Below, one piece after another: positions 1-6,976 of a stretch of 64,000 bases of DNA. The notes under the pieces were generated by a model, which searched no databases, was not told the origin of the DNA, and was given only the letters and a program-made list of their open reading frames with translations. Both the position numbers and the translations under genes were made by a program. The stretch covers positions 1 through 64,000 of IMG/VR virus record IMGVR_UViG_3300047095_000292; one strand, 5' to 3'. This DNA is from a virus. Every line of letters starts with the position of its first letter. Position 1 is the stretch's first letter.

Positions 1-4
1 AAGG

Positions 5-77
<73 letters not shown>

Positions 78-80
78 GTA

Positions 81-287
81 TTAATCAAATGGCCTTTCAT
101 AAAACTTCTTCTGTTCAGGTGTCATTGTTTTCATAATCTTTTTTGCGCCTCTGTCTGCACTAAATGCTAGTGCAATTACTTTAAAGAGATTATCATACAA
201 TGCCGAGGACGTACCTGAACCTAAGTACTCTATAAATTTTACAAAAGGTATGTCACCGCCTCTACTACCTTTCTTCTCCTTACTCAT
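81..287 (-). CDS. Hypothetical 68-residue protein
   Basis: Small basic protein with no recognised domain. The N-terminus is Lys/Gly rich (SKEKKGSRGGD) and the C-terminus carries MTPEQKKFYERPFD. The start overlaps the stop of the upstream gene by 4 bases (ATGA), so translation is probably coupled to the spanin-like gene. It is the last gene of the cluster before the long-T terminator. Function unknown. Confidence 0.6.
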   Translation of the reverse strand: MSKEKKGSRGGDIPFVKFIEYLGSGTSSALYDNLFKVIALAFSADRGAKKIMKTMTPEQKKFYERPFD

Positions 288-766
288 CTAAACCAATTTA
301 GGAAACTGTTATAAGCCATTACAGTCGCCTTGCTAAAAGATGGCCTTGCAATCTCCTCCTTTTCATCAGTAAATTTCTTAACAATTACTACTAGCTTAGT
401 TTGCGTATTTTTCAAGTCGCGCCCTAGCTTAACTACTTTCAGCTCTTTAGCAGTTACTGTAGCTTGCAACTCAGCATTTGCTGTTTGTAACGCTTTTAGA
501 TTAAATTGTAGCTGTTTGTTATCGAGTACGAGTGTATTAAGTTTGCCTTCAGTGAGTTCACGCTCGGCCAATTGTTTTGCATTTACAGCCTGCACCTGTT
601 GCTCTAGGCGCTTGATAGTCGTATCTGCCTTTTTCTCAGAAATACTGAGACTGACACCGGAAGCAAAGAGCATAATAAAGAAGCCCACAATAAGGCCAGT
701 TATTACTTTCAAGAGAAGTGAATTCTTCTCAAAGACAGTAAGATTATCATAATATTTAAGTTTCAT
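284..766 (-). CDS. Coiled-coil inner-membrane protein, spanin (Rz)-like
   Basis: 160 residues. One membrane segment at about residues 22-45 is followed by a long Lys/Glu/Gln-rich helix with heptad spacing (about 48-130), the layout of an Rz-type inner-membrane spanin. The RBS AAGGAGAA lies just before the start, which directly follows the stop of the 58-residue gene upstream (TAAATG). In a Gram-negative lysis region this protein would bridge to the outer membrane. No lipoprotein Rz1 partner with a clear lipobox is seen nearby, so the spanin role is inferred from architecture and context only. Confidence 0.55.
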   Translation of the reverse strand: MKLKYYDNLTVFEKNSLLLKVITGLIVGFFIMLFASGVSLSISEKKADTTIKRLEQQVQAVNAKQLAERELTEGKLNTLVLDNKQLQFNLKALQTANAELQATVTAKELKVVKLGRDLKNTQTKLVVIVKKFTDEKEEIARPSFSKATVMAYNSFLNWFR

Positions 767-943
767 TTATTTCTCCTTAATTTCAGTAGTCTGTGTATTG
801 ACAGGAACTTGTTGTGCTGCTGCTACATCCTTATTAACAACTATTGCAGAGGGTGGTGTGGCATGCTGCTTGTTTTCCCACATAGCGCCACCGACTGCGC
901 TAGCCAATACAATCATGGCAGTTACAAACATCGATTCAATCAT
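767..943 (-). CDS. Small membrane protein, 58 residues
   Basis: Begins MIESMFVTAMIVLASAVGGA, an N-terminal hydrophobic segment, followed by a polar Gln/Thr/Val-rich tail. Start at 943, stop TAA at 767-769 touching the next ATG. It could be a small holin, antiholin or spanin partner, but no family is recognised. Position in the lysis cluster is the only functional hint. Confidence 0.6.
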   Translation of the reverse strand: MIESMFVTAMIVLASAVGGAMWENKQHATPPSAIVVNKDVAAAQQVPVNTQTTEIKEK

Positions 944-951
944 GACAGCTC

Positions 952-1392
952 CTATTTAAAGAGATTCTTATAAAAGTCAATAGTAATATCAAATACAGGT
1001 TGATAATATGCAATAACCTCTTTATGATATCTCTTAATTCCTTTTTCTTGGATAGCATCTGCAACTACATATGACGATGACATTACAGCAGCTCCAGATA
1101 TTGCTCCAACAAAGCCTGAAGCAAGGATTGGTCCAAAAGGTGCGTAATATAATGGAGCTCCAGCAGCAGTAGTAGCCTGTACACCATTCACTAAAACTGG
1201 CTGTATTGAGGCAACCGCTCCAATGTACGAGCCACCAAAAGAGCCGATCACATATCCATACATTGCTGTAGCCGCTACATTATCGTAATCTGGATTTTTT
1301 GTTTCAGCACGCGTGTCTGTGATGTGTAACACTACAAGAAAAGCTATAATAACTAATAACCATTCCTTTGCAATTACTAATGCATTTTTCAT
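952..1392 (-). CDS. Putative exported or membrane protein, 146 residues
   Basis: The N-terminus (about residues 8-24, WLLVIIAFLVVLHI) is a signal-like or anchoring hydrophobic stretch. The middle is rich in Gly/Ala/Ser (GSFGGSYIGAVAS; GFVGAISGAAVMSSSY) and may form further membrane helices. The gene has its own upstream promoter-like element at 1411-1440, 18 bases before the ATG, and an RBS AAAGGAG. Family unknown; lysis or host-membrane modification is possible from context. Confidence 0.6.
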   Translation of the reverse strand: MKNALVIAKEWLLVIIAFLVVLHITDTRAETKNPDYDNVAATAMYGYVIGSFGGSYIGAVASIQPVLVNGVQATTAAGAPLYYAPFGPILASGFVGAISGAAVMSSSYVVADAIQEKGIKRYHKEVIAYYQPVFDITIDFYKNLFK

Positions 1393-1410
1393 TTGTATCT
1401 CCTTTGTGTT

Positions 1411-1440
1411 GTATTCATATAAGATATCCCGTTTTGCGCA
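1411..1440 (-). promoter_or_regulatory. Promoter-like element A, copy 1
   Basis: Minus strand reads TGCGCA, 8 bases, then TATCTTATATGAATAC. One of five copies, all on the coding strand and all 18-47 bases upstream of a start codon. This copy precedes the gene at 952-1392 and follows the terminator at 1458-1492. Confidence 0.65.
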
Positions 1441-1457
1441 ATTTCCTTTCAGATTAT

Positions 1458-1492
1458 CTTATATAAATACCTGTCTATTTTAACCCGACAGG
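1458..1492 (-). terminator. Terminator after the 66-residue gene
   Basis: On the minus strand CCTGTC (1487-1492) pairs with GACAGG (1470-1475) around an 11-base loop, followed by TATTTATAT. Directly downstream lies promoter-like element A copy 1, so this is a gene boundary. Confidence 0.55.
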
Positions 1493-1507
1493 CAGGGCTG
1501 CAGCTCA

Positions 1508-1708
1508 TTACTTATTAATAATTGCAAGCATCTTATCTTCTTCTCGCTTCTGGACTTCAGCAGTAACAGGTTGATTTGCATTTAGAGCCTGTGTAGCTAC
1601 AACTTGGCGTTCAGTGTGCTGGAGCACTTGCTTGTTGTAGTCAGCAGCATGTCCACCAAGCATTGCAGATACGTTCAGGACAACGAACGTGATGACAGCC
1701 TCAAGCAT
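1508..1708 (-). CDS. Small membrane-associated protein, 66 residues
   Basis: N-terminal hydrophobic stretch (LEAVITFVVLNVSAMLGG), then a polar helical tail rich in Gln/Glu/Lys. RBS TAGGAGGG just before the ATG. Looks like a one-pass small membrane protein; no lipobox seen. Followed by a terminator. Confidence 0.6.
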   Translation of the reverse strand: MLEAVITFVVLNVSAMLGGHAADYNKQVLQHTERQVVATQALNANQPVTAEVQKREEDKMLAIINK

Positions 1709-1717
1709 GATACCCTC

Positions 1718-1864
1718 CTAAGATTTAACAGGTTTGACGCAGATTAATTGCGGGATACCCCACTCTGTCACTGCAATGTTCCATGCATCGTACCAGCATG
1801 CAGCAATGCACTTATACTCGTGACGAACACCATCAACTACGATCTTGATCCAGTATGGTTTCAT
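1718..1864 (-). CDS. Hypothetical 48-residue protein
   Basis: Begins MKPYWIKIVVDGVRHEYKC and contains WYDAWN. Strong RBS AAAGGAGC at 1871-1878. Promoter-like element A copy 2 (1894-1923) lies 29 bases upstream. No family recognised. The spaced Trp/Cys content and good translation signals support a real gene. Confidence 0.6.
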   Translation of the reverse strand: MKPYWIKIVVDGVRHEYKCIAACWYDAWNIAVTEWGIPQLICVKPVKS

Positions 1865-1893
1865 TATGTAGCTCCTTTATTGGTTATTTGTTT

Positions 1894-1923
1894 CTACTCA
1901 TATAAGATACTTCATTTTGCGCA
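1894..1923 (-). promoter_or_regulatory. Promoter-like element A, copy 2
   Basis: TGCGCA, 8 bases, TATCTTATATGAGTAG on the minus strand, same spacing as the other copies. Its upstream end abuts one arm of the 16-bp inverted repeat 1925-2004. Confidence 0.65.
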
Positions 1924-1924
1924 G

Positions 1925-2004
1925 TTTATTTAAGCGTAATAAGGCTGTGTCTTTCCTTGCGATCACGTGCACCACGTCGTGTCTCCAGATTACGCTTAAA
2001 TAAA
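1925..2004. repeat. 16-bp perfect inverted repeat with 48-base spacer
   Basis: Arms at 1925-1940 and 1989-2004 are exact reverse complements. The repeat lies between a terminator (2001-2030) and promoter-like element A copy 2. The spacer itself contains the partly palindromic GTGCACGTG. It could fold in RNA or bind a dimeric regulator. Confidence 0.6.
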
Positions 2005-2030
2005 AACACTGCCAGTCTACCTGGGCAGTA
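2001..2030 (-). terminator. Rho-independent terminator after the 55-residue gene
   Basis: ACTGCC and GGCAGT pair around a 10-base loop on the minus strand, followed by GTTTTTATTT. It sits 13 bases after the stop codon of the gene at 2043-2210. Confidence 0.75.
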
Positions 2031-2042
2031 TCAGGTGTAGTT

Positions 2043-2210
2043 CTATACGTACAGCGAAAGATTAATTGGATTGAGCCTGTGTATAGCCTTTTCAAATTCA
2101 TCCATACACCAATTTAGCTTTGCCTCACGGTACAGTGCTGAGTTACGATCAGCCTGCTCCATGATAATGCCTTCAACTAATGCCAGGTCAATCTCCTCCG
2201 AGAGTACCAT
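2043..2210 (-). CDS. Hypothetical 55-residue protein
   Basis: Begins MVLSEEIDLALVEGIIMEQ, mostly helical and acidic, with WCMDEFEKAIHRL. AAGGGAA serves as the RBS. It starts two bases after the endolysin stop and ends before a strong terminator, so it is the last gene of the endolysin transcript. No family recognised. Confidence 0.55.
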   Translation of the reverse strand: MVLSEEIDLALVEGIIMEQADRNSALYREAKLNWCMDEFEKAIHRLNPINLSLYV

Positions 2211-2212
2211 TT

Positions 2213-2725
2213 TTATTTCCCTTTATAGAAAATGTGGTTGTTGATAATAATCGCTTCTTCATAGCTCCGAGCCCATTTCGGTCTCTTTAATTGCACTGTA
2301 TGAAAGAACAAGGCCCCTCCAGTTATATCTTCGCCGGTTGTCAAGGCGTATTTAGCTATTTCGACAGATTGCGCATAGGCAACTTTTTCGTAAATGCCAA
2401 GTTGATCTCTCATCAAGGTCCAGCTGAATTGTGAGGGCTGATGTACAACTTCACAGAGCGTATCTGGAAATCCTTTTGTAGACAGCCTGTTGAGTGTTAC
2501 GTTTGCCACAGCAAGCATTCCATAGAAACCCTCGCCGCGAGCTTCATGATAGATATTCTCTGCTAAGCATTTCAAGTCTCTCGTGGAGACATTAGTGTTA
2601 GCAGATTGTGATACTGCGACTACTTCTAGCTGTACTTTAGGAGCACTCATTTTAGGACGTACACCTTCAATGAATACTACGAGAGATGCGACTGCTATTA
2701 AAGTTAGGCTAATTGTTAATCTCAA
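2213..2725 (-). CDS. Endolysin, SleB-type cell wall hydrolase (Hydrolase_2 family)
   Basis: 170 residues. The N-terminus (about 4-20) is hydrophobic and may act as a signal or signal-anchor sequence. The catalytic domain (about 52-168) shows the family signature: CLAENIYHEARGEGFYG, then VANVTLNRL, QFSW and GGALFFH. The Glu of the ENxxxEARGE motif is the expected catalytic acid. It should cleave peptidoglycan glycan strands in the periplasm at the end of infection. The neighbours are lysis-type membrane genes, with an HNH gene inserted between it and the holin-like gene. Confidence 0.88.
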   Translation of the reverse strand: MRLTISLTLIAVASLVVFIEGVRPKMSAPKVQLEVVAVSQSANTNVSTRDLKCLAENIYHEARGEGFYGMLAVANVTLNRLSTKGFPDTLCEVVHQPSQFSWTLMRDQLGIYEKVAYAQSVEIAKYALTTGEDITGGALFFHTVQLKRPKWARSYEEAIIINNHIFYKGK

Positions 2726-2739
2726 TTAGGTTACTCCTT

Positions 2740-3192
2740 TTAATTATGAAAGAATTCCCCATGGAGCTCCTTCGCCTTCTTACAGTATGCCTCATAAGCA
2801 AGCTCCGGCGTAGTGAAGGAACCTATTTGCTTATAACTGCCATTAGTCTTAATTTGAGCACGCCATTTACCATCACGCTCATGCCATGTCACACCTTTAT
2901 AACCAGATGTGTTATTAGAGGGTTTTCCTCTATTTTGCATATTCTGTGCATGCGTACCTAGTCTAAGATTCTCAAGATTGTTATTAAGTTTATTTTCATC
3001 ACGATGCTCCACTATCATGCCAGGAGGTATCTCTGAATTAAACATTTCCCATATTATTCTGCTGGCAATATACAACCTACTATCAACCGTTACAGCAATA
3101 TAGCCGCTGCCGCTTCGATACCCAGCCAACTTGCCAGAATTTCTCCAGTATAGCTTGCCGTCTATATAATTAAATAAAGTATTCCAATTCAT
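2740..3192 (-). CDS. HNH homing endonuclease with AP2 DNA-binding domain
   Basis: 150 residues. HNH part: ASRIIWEMFN, then VEHRDENKLNNNLENLRLGT. AP2-like part: NTSGYKGVTWHERDGKWRA followed by IGSFTTPELAYEAYCKKA. Free-standing: it lies between the endolysin and the holin-like gene and does not interrupt a frame. Promoter-like element A copy 3 is 34 bases upstream, so it has its own transcription signal. Confidence 0.9.
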   Translation of the reverse strand: MNWNTLFNYIDGKLYWRNSGKLAGYRSGSGYIAVTVDSRLYIASRIIWEMFNSEIPPGMIVEHRDENKLNNNLENLRLGTHAQNMQNRGKPSNNTSGYKGVTWHERDGKWRAQIKTNGSYKQIGSFTTPELAYEAYCKKAKELHGEFFHN

Positions 3193-3226
3193 GATATCCT
3201 CTTTTTATTATTATAATACCTGATTG

Positions 3227-3256
3227 GTATTCATATAAGATACCTGGAAATGCGCA
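3227..3256 (-). promoter_or_regulatory. Promoter-like element A, copy 3
   Basis: TGCGCA, 8 bases, TATCTTATATGAATAC. Lies between the terminator of the holin-like gene and the HNH gene at 2740-3192. Confidence 0.65.
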
Positions 3257-3260
3257 GATT

Positions 3261-3297
3261 AAAAACCCCAGGTCGTCTATTATAGACAGCCCAGGGT
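3261..3297 (-). terminator. Terminator after holin-like gene
   Basis: Nested hairpin on the minus strand: inner GTCTA/TAGAC, outer CCTGGG arms pairing with two G-U wobbles, followed by TTTTT. It ends the transcript of 3301-3891 just before promoter-like element A copy 3. Confidence 0.6.
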
Positions 3298-3300
3298 GTA

Positions 3301-3891
3301 TTACTTTTGTGTTGCCTTGTTACGAGTTCCAAAATACCAGAGAGTAACAGTTGTGAATAGATATATAATACTATGGACAATGTAGTCTGTCAGATCCATA
3401 GCCTGCTTTACATCTAGATCTTCTTTTGATAGTAGATCTCTTGCCTGAAAGTAAATCAGTGTAGTCAGAACACAAAGATATATTGTTAACCCTGGACGTA
3501 CAAAGCCTCTAACAAAATCTAGTACTACCATTGCCCATCTTTGATTACTACTTAGATTTCCTGTAGTAAATTGTTTAGGCTCCAAATCGTATGACTTAGA
3601 AAAGGCCGCAGCGTCAGCCGCAGCTTCTATACCCTTTGTTTGGGCATCTGCAAGATTAACCGCATTCTCTCCTTCAAGAGTTACAACTTGGACTTTAGCA
3701 GCAGCTTCTTGCGCCATGATCTTTGCATCAACCTCACGCAAAGCTACAGCATTAGTATGGCGCTGATTCTCAAGCTGCATGTCTAGTTGTTTGTTTTTGT
3801 AGTCAGCAAATCTTTGCGCTACAACACCAATAATGCCCGTAGCACCACCACTAAAGATTGCCCCGAAGATTGTTCCTAGAGTTTCAAGCAT
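3301..3891 (-). CDS. Putative holin, 3TM-holin-like
   Basis: 196 residues. N-terminal hydrophobic Gly-rich segment (about 5-25), a charged Ala/Gln/Glu helix (30-95), then two C-terminal membrane segments (about 130-148 and 168-186) ending in LWYFGTRN. The order of short N-terminal helix, coiled linker, RPGLT, two membrane helices and W-x-F-G-x-R matches the 3TM holin family described from gene transfer agents and phages. It would permeabilise the inner membrane for the SleB hydrolase. Assignment is by architecture and context. Confidence 0.6.
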   Translation of the reverse strand: MLETLGTIFGAIFSGGATGIIGVVAQRFADYKNKQLDMQLENQRHTNAVALREVDAKIMAQEAAAKVQVVTLEGENAVNLADAQTKGIEAAADAAAFSKSYDLEPKQFTTGNLSSNQRWAMVVLDFVRGFVRPGLTIYLCVLTTLIYFQARDLLSKEDLDVKQAMDLTDYIVHSIIYLFTTVTLWYFGTRNKATQK

Positions 3892-3977
3892 TATTAAACC
3901 CTCTATAGTCAGAGAAAGAACACCTCATAACACCCGACTGCACTAACATTTGTACACTAGAGTGTATCAACTGCTTG

Positions 3978-4412
3978 TTAAAGCTTACTGTCATTCGCAT
4001 CCGTTATCTCCAATATAAATGGTAATTTCTGCATTATCAGGACAAAGTTGTCCATTGCAGGGCGTGAGAGAAGTAGCGCCTTTTGGTTTCGAATATAGCC
4101 CAGACGTTCTCCGAAAGATATACACCCAAGTAGCTGAGCTTTGTATCCTAACGTAGCATCACCCATAAGGTTCGACGAGTGCAGTCTTATACCGCCACGC
4201 TTAGGAACTTTTTGGACTTCATATGTAAATACTTTAAGCCTTGGCGATAATGTCCAAAGAACAATATAGGTACCTTTAGGAATACAAGAGATATTACTCT
4301 GATTATTTCTATCAGGTAACTCTCCTGTAAACCTTACATGGTCTGGATAATATATCTTTCCAAAGGTGCCTTGATCACTATAATCGAAACGGACTATTTT
4401 GACTTTATTAAT
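3978..4412 (-). CDS. DUF5675-like protein read from a probable AUU start
   Basis: The frame is open from 4439 to 3978 and contains the DUF5675 pattern GTFGKIYYPDHVRFTGELPDR, then ISCIPKGTY, then GGIRLHSSNL and LLGCISFGERLG. The only ATG in frame (4166) would delete half the domain. No GTG or TTG is available. GGGAGC at 4416-4421 lies 4 bases before ATT at 4410-4412, giving 144 residues that begin NKVKIVRFDYSDQGTFG as in the family. The frame is -1 to the upstream gene and overlaps it, so coupled translation is likely. Family function is unknown; it often sits in lysis modules. Confidence 0.6.
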   Translation of the reverse strand: MNKVKIVRFDYSDQGTFGKIYYPDHVRFTGELPDRNNQSNISCIPKGTYIVLWTLSPRLKVFTYEVQKVPKRGGIRLHSSNLMGDATLGYKAQLLGCISFGERLGYIRNQKALLLSRPAMDNFVLIMQKLPFILEITDANDSKL

Positions 4413-4657
4413 ATTAGCTCCCGTTGACCTTCGTCGTCTTCAATACAGTTTATACAGTGATTCCATCCCTGCCAACAAAATAGTACATTAATGAACCATG
4501 CTAATGGTGTAGCAGGGATACGAATCCACACACCATGATCCCCGCGCTGGCACTTGCCCACCCTGGACGAAAATGTCTCGTCGGGATCGCCGCCGATGAT
4601 CGTGTTGATCAGTTGATCGACGGCGAGGAACAGGTTGTGGAAGTAGTCGTACATCAT
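4394..4657 (-). CDS. Conserved phage lysis-region protein, 87 residues
   Basis: Contains LINTIIGGDPDETFSSRVGK and a C-terminal CWQGWNHCINCIEDDEGQR. This resembles a small protein common beside lysis genes of proteobacterial phages and prophages, whose hallmark is GGxPDETxSSR. Function unknown. The start overlaps the methyltransferase stop, and its 3' end overlaps the DUF5675-like frame. GC content is higher than in the genes downstream. Confidence 0.7.
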   Translation of the reverse strand: MMYDYFHNLFLAVDQLINTIIGGDPDETFSSRVGKCQRGDHGVWIRIPATPLAWFINVLFCWQGWNHCINCIEDDEGQRELILIKSK

Positions 4658-6096
4658 TTTCTCGCCACCAGCGTAACGAAACCAAACCGGGCATTCATTA
4701 CCTGAACTTCACGGAAACCGATTCTGTTCAGCACCGCCAGATACCATGTCAGTGGCCTGACCGTCAGCACACCTTTGATCGCATTTACCTTCTCTGCGAT
4801 CTCTGCATCAGACACACCGGCGTTGCGTTTGAAGTCGAGATACAGACTGTTAGCAAGATTTTCACAGTCCATTTTGTCAGTCAGCACCAACACGCCGTTG
4901 TCAATCAGATGGTCGTGTATGGCGGCAAGGTATGCTTCGCGCTCTGGAATGAAGTGCAGTGTCCAGTTCGCCAGTACAGCAGCCCACGACTGCGCAGGGA
5001 AGCTGTCGCTGAGAATGATTCGCTCCGTGTGCTGGCTTTTGTCCGCCATCGCCGCCGATGCTTCAACCCCGTAGGCATCATAGCCTGCGTCGATTAAGCG
5101 CCCTACTGTATAGCCGATGGCGCTGCCCACATCGAGCACCCGACCTGCGCCTTGCAGCGTGCAGTCGAGTATATCAATGCTCATGTCAATCACTCGCTCG
5201 TAGTCAGGGATGTGGGCCAGTGCCTCACGCTGAAACCTGTCTGCGACCGCCGCATCGAATGCCCATGTACCGGCAATGCGCGGCGGCGTTGCGTAAGTGA
5301 TCGGGGTATCTGTTGCCAAAGCTACAACCTGAGCTAGTTCGCGCAGATGTGATCCAGTACGAACAAAGCGCAGGGCGTAGCGGAACGGCACAGTTGATGT
5401 GGTGTCGCGTTCTAGCGGGTCGTGATAGGCGTCATGCACTCGCTTGTCGGTATTCGGTGCAGGCATCAAGGGTTCAGAATAGCCGAAGCCCAACCCCTTC
5501 ATAATCACCTTGAGGGCAGTTGGCGTTAGTCGCGTCCCGGTCGCCTTGAAATACTGGTCGCTGCGGTTGGCCGTCGCTACGTTAATAATCTGTGCATCCT
5601 CGCAGATTTCGATCAGTGCAATACCCTGATCTGCCGTACCCCACGGATACATGGCGTCGATCACCACTTCTTTACTTGATGCTTCCGCGATCAGCTTGAG
5701 AATAGCAAACGGGTCGATGAAGGCATTGATAATTCCGCACGCCAGAACGATGTCGTATTGCTTCGGATTAAGTTCGAGAAAAGCGCGAACATCCTGTCGG
5801 GCGACTTGAAAAGTGTTGGCATTGAGCTGCATGGCAAGAAGTTGCTCAGAGCGATCAGCGTATTCGGGTTGAACTTCAACACCTGTGTAGAAAGTTGCGC
5901 AGTGCGCCATTGCCCACATACCCATTGCGCCAAGGCCGCTACCGAGATCAAGCACAGACTTGCCTTGTACGTCAGGCATGAAAGCCATACAGCGATTGGT
6001 CAGAGATTCTTTCGTCACTGGTGCAAAGGCGCGAGTAGCCCTGTTGTCCTGTTCGACAAACTCAGGAAATCGGTCGAAGAATCTCATTGCAGCCAC
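4654..6096 (-). CDS. Tandem class I SAM-dependent methyltransferase, 480 residues
   Basis: Two Rossmann methyltransferase domains in one chain. Domain 1 (about 25-180) has VLDLGSGLGAMGMWAMA and an acidic GVEVQPE loop. Domain 2 (about 265-420) has RVLDVGSAIGYTVGRLIDAG, then GVEAS, and NWTLHFIPEREAYLAAI as in trans-aconitate-type enzymes. Both SAM-binding loops look intact. The substrate is unknown. The gene follows fibre genes and a cupin-like gene, so modification of a virion or host surface molecule is one idea. GC content is well above that of the tail genes, suggesting recent acquisition. Confidence 0.8.
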   Translation of the reverse strand: MAAMRFFDRFPEFVEQDNRATRAFAPVTKESLTNRCMAFMPDVQGKSVLDLGSGLGAMGMWAMAHCATFYTGVEVQPEYADRSEQLLAMQLNANTFQVARQDVRAFLELNPKQYDIVLACGIINAFIDPFAILKLIAEASSKEVVIDAMYPWGTADQGIALIEICEDAQIINVATANRSDQYFKATGTRLTPTALKVIMKGLGFGYSEPLMPAPNTDKRVHDAYHDPLERDTTSTVPFRYALRFVRTGSHLRELAQVVALATDTPITYATPPRIAGTWAFDAAVADRFQREALAHIPDYERVIDMSIDILDCTLQGAGRVLDVGSAIGYTVGRLIDAGYDAYGVEASAAMADKSQHTERIILSDSFPAQSWAAVLANWTLHFIPEREAYLAAIHDHLIDNGVLVLTDKMDCENLANSLYLDFKRNAGVSDAEIAEKVNAIKGVLTVRPLTWYLAVLNRIGFREVQVMNARFGFVTLVARK

Positions 6097-6584
6097 ATTT
6101 CCACAGCCACAAAGTCCGAACTAGCGATGATCTCGACGGGGCCAGATAGTGCATGAGCGACCAGCGGAGCAGATTTCACGACAGCATTCGCACTGAAGCC
6201 GCCTTTTGCCACGGCGAATGTTGCGCCCTGTCGAATGACGGCACTTTGACCCGCGCTCAACTCGATGCGCCGCGTGCCGTATGGTTTACCCTGCGATGAT
6301 AGACAGAGATAAATGCTGCCATCCTCAAGACTGATAATTGCTCGGTCGCCAATAGGACGCACCGCGTTCAGGTGTGATGAGTAGCCTTGCGACATTTCGA
6401 TGATGCTGGCATCGGGCATGGGGCCGTAAGAGAACCGCCCCGCCATAATCAAGTTGATTGCCGGCATTTTATTGGTTGGCGTCTCGGCTGAAAAGCTGAT
6501 GTCGTAGCGTTCGCCGACCTGACACACGGCTTCAGCAACGTCAAAATCGCCCACTTTCGTAACAACAAAGGCATTGAATTTCAC
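6084..6584 (-). CDS. Hypothetical protein, possible cupin-like fold, 166 residues
   Basis: The segment from about 45 to 135 (RPIGDRAIISLEDGSIYLCL, then IELSAGQSAVIRQGATF) has the strand-turn pattern of small beta-barrel proteins, including a G-x-S-A-V-I-R-x-G turn seen in cupins. No metal-binding His cluster is evident. It overlaps the tandem methyltransferase by 13 bases and the next gene by 4, so the three are co-translated. Function unknown; the fold assignment is tentative. Confidence 0.5.
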   Translation of the reverse strand: MKFNAFVVTKVGDFDVAEAVCQVGERYDISFSAETPTNKMPAINLIMAGRFSYGPMPDASIIEMSQGYSSHLNAVRPIGDRAIISLEDGSIYLCLSSQGKPYGTRRIELSAGQSAVIRQGATFAVAKGGFSANAVVKSAPLVAHALSGPVEIIASSDFVAVEMWLQ

Positions 6585-6961
6585 AATACTTCTACCGGAA
6601 CAACAGTCGGAGTTATTGTGTGATTACTCGGTGCGACCAATGGCGTAATTTGCCGAATCACTTCAAGACCCACCATTGGCAGAATTTCGGACATACTGGT
6701 ATCCTGATTTAGATCAGCCACGGCAGCTTTTATCTTAAAGAAATTAACAGGACAATTTTGCAGAATAATTGCCTCAAGTTCAGCACCCGAAGGTGTAGGA
6801 AGCGGAAGCGAAATAGCAACGTCTGTGCGACAGCGAAGCATGTTTCCATCACCATCAACTTGTGATGCCAGCGAAGCCTCTGGAACTTCATCTGAATAAA
6901 AGCGCACGACAATCTGCTGCTCGTCAGAATTTACTTCAATGATTTTATATTTGATTTGCAT
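6581..6961 (-). CDS. Hypothetical fibre-module protein, 126 residues
   Basis: Begins MQIKYKIIEVNSDEQQIVVRF, followed by a Pro-rich region (LPLPTPSGAE) and a helical C-terminus. Similar short N-termini occur in proteins encoded directly after phage fibre genes. It follows the glycine-rich receptor-binding gene by 15 bases. It may be a fibre-assembly or tip protein; no domain was recognised. Confidence 0.5.
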   Translation of the reverse strand: MQIKYKIIEVNSDEQQIVVRFYSDEVPEASLASQVDGDGNMLRCRTDVAISLPLPTPSGAELEAIILQNCPVNFFKIKAAVADLNQDTSMSEILPMVGLEVIRQITPLVAPSNHTITPTVVPVEVL

Positions 6962-6976
6962 GATAGCTCCTATTGA

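Noticed and set aside
1898-2101. 67-codon minus-strand frame
   Set aside because: Crosses a terminator, the 16-bp inverted repeat and a promoter-like element, and overlaps the better-supported gene 2043-2210.
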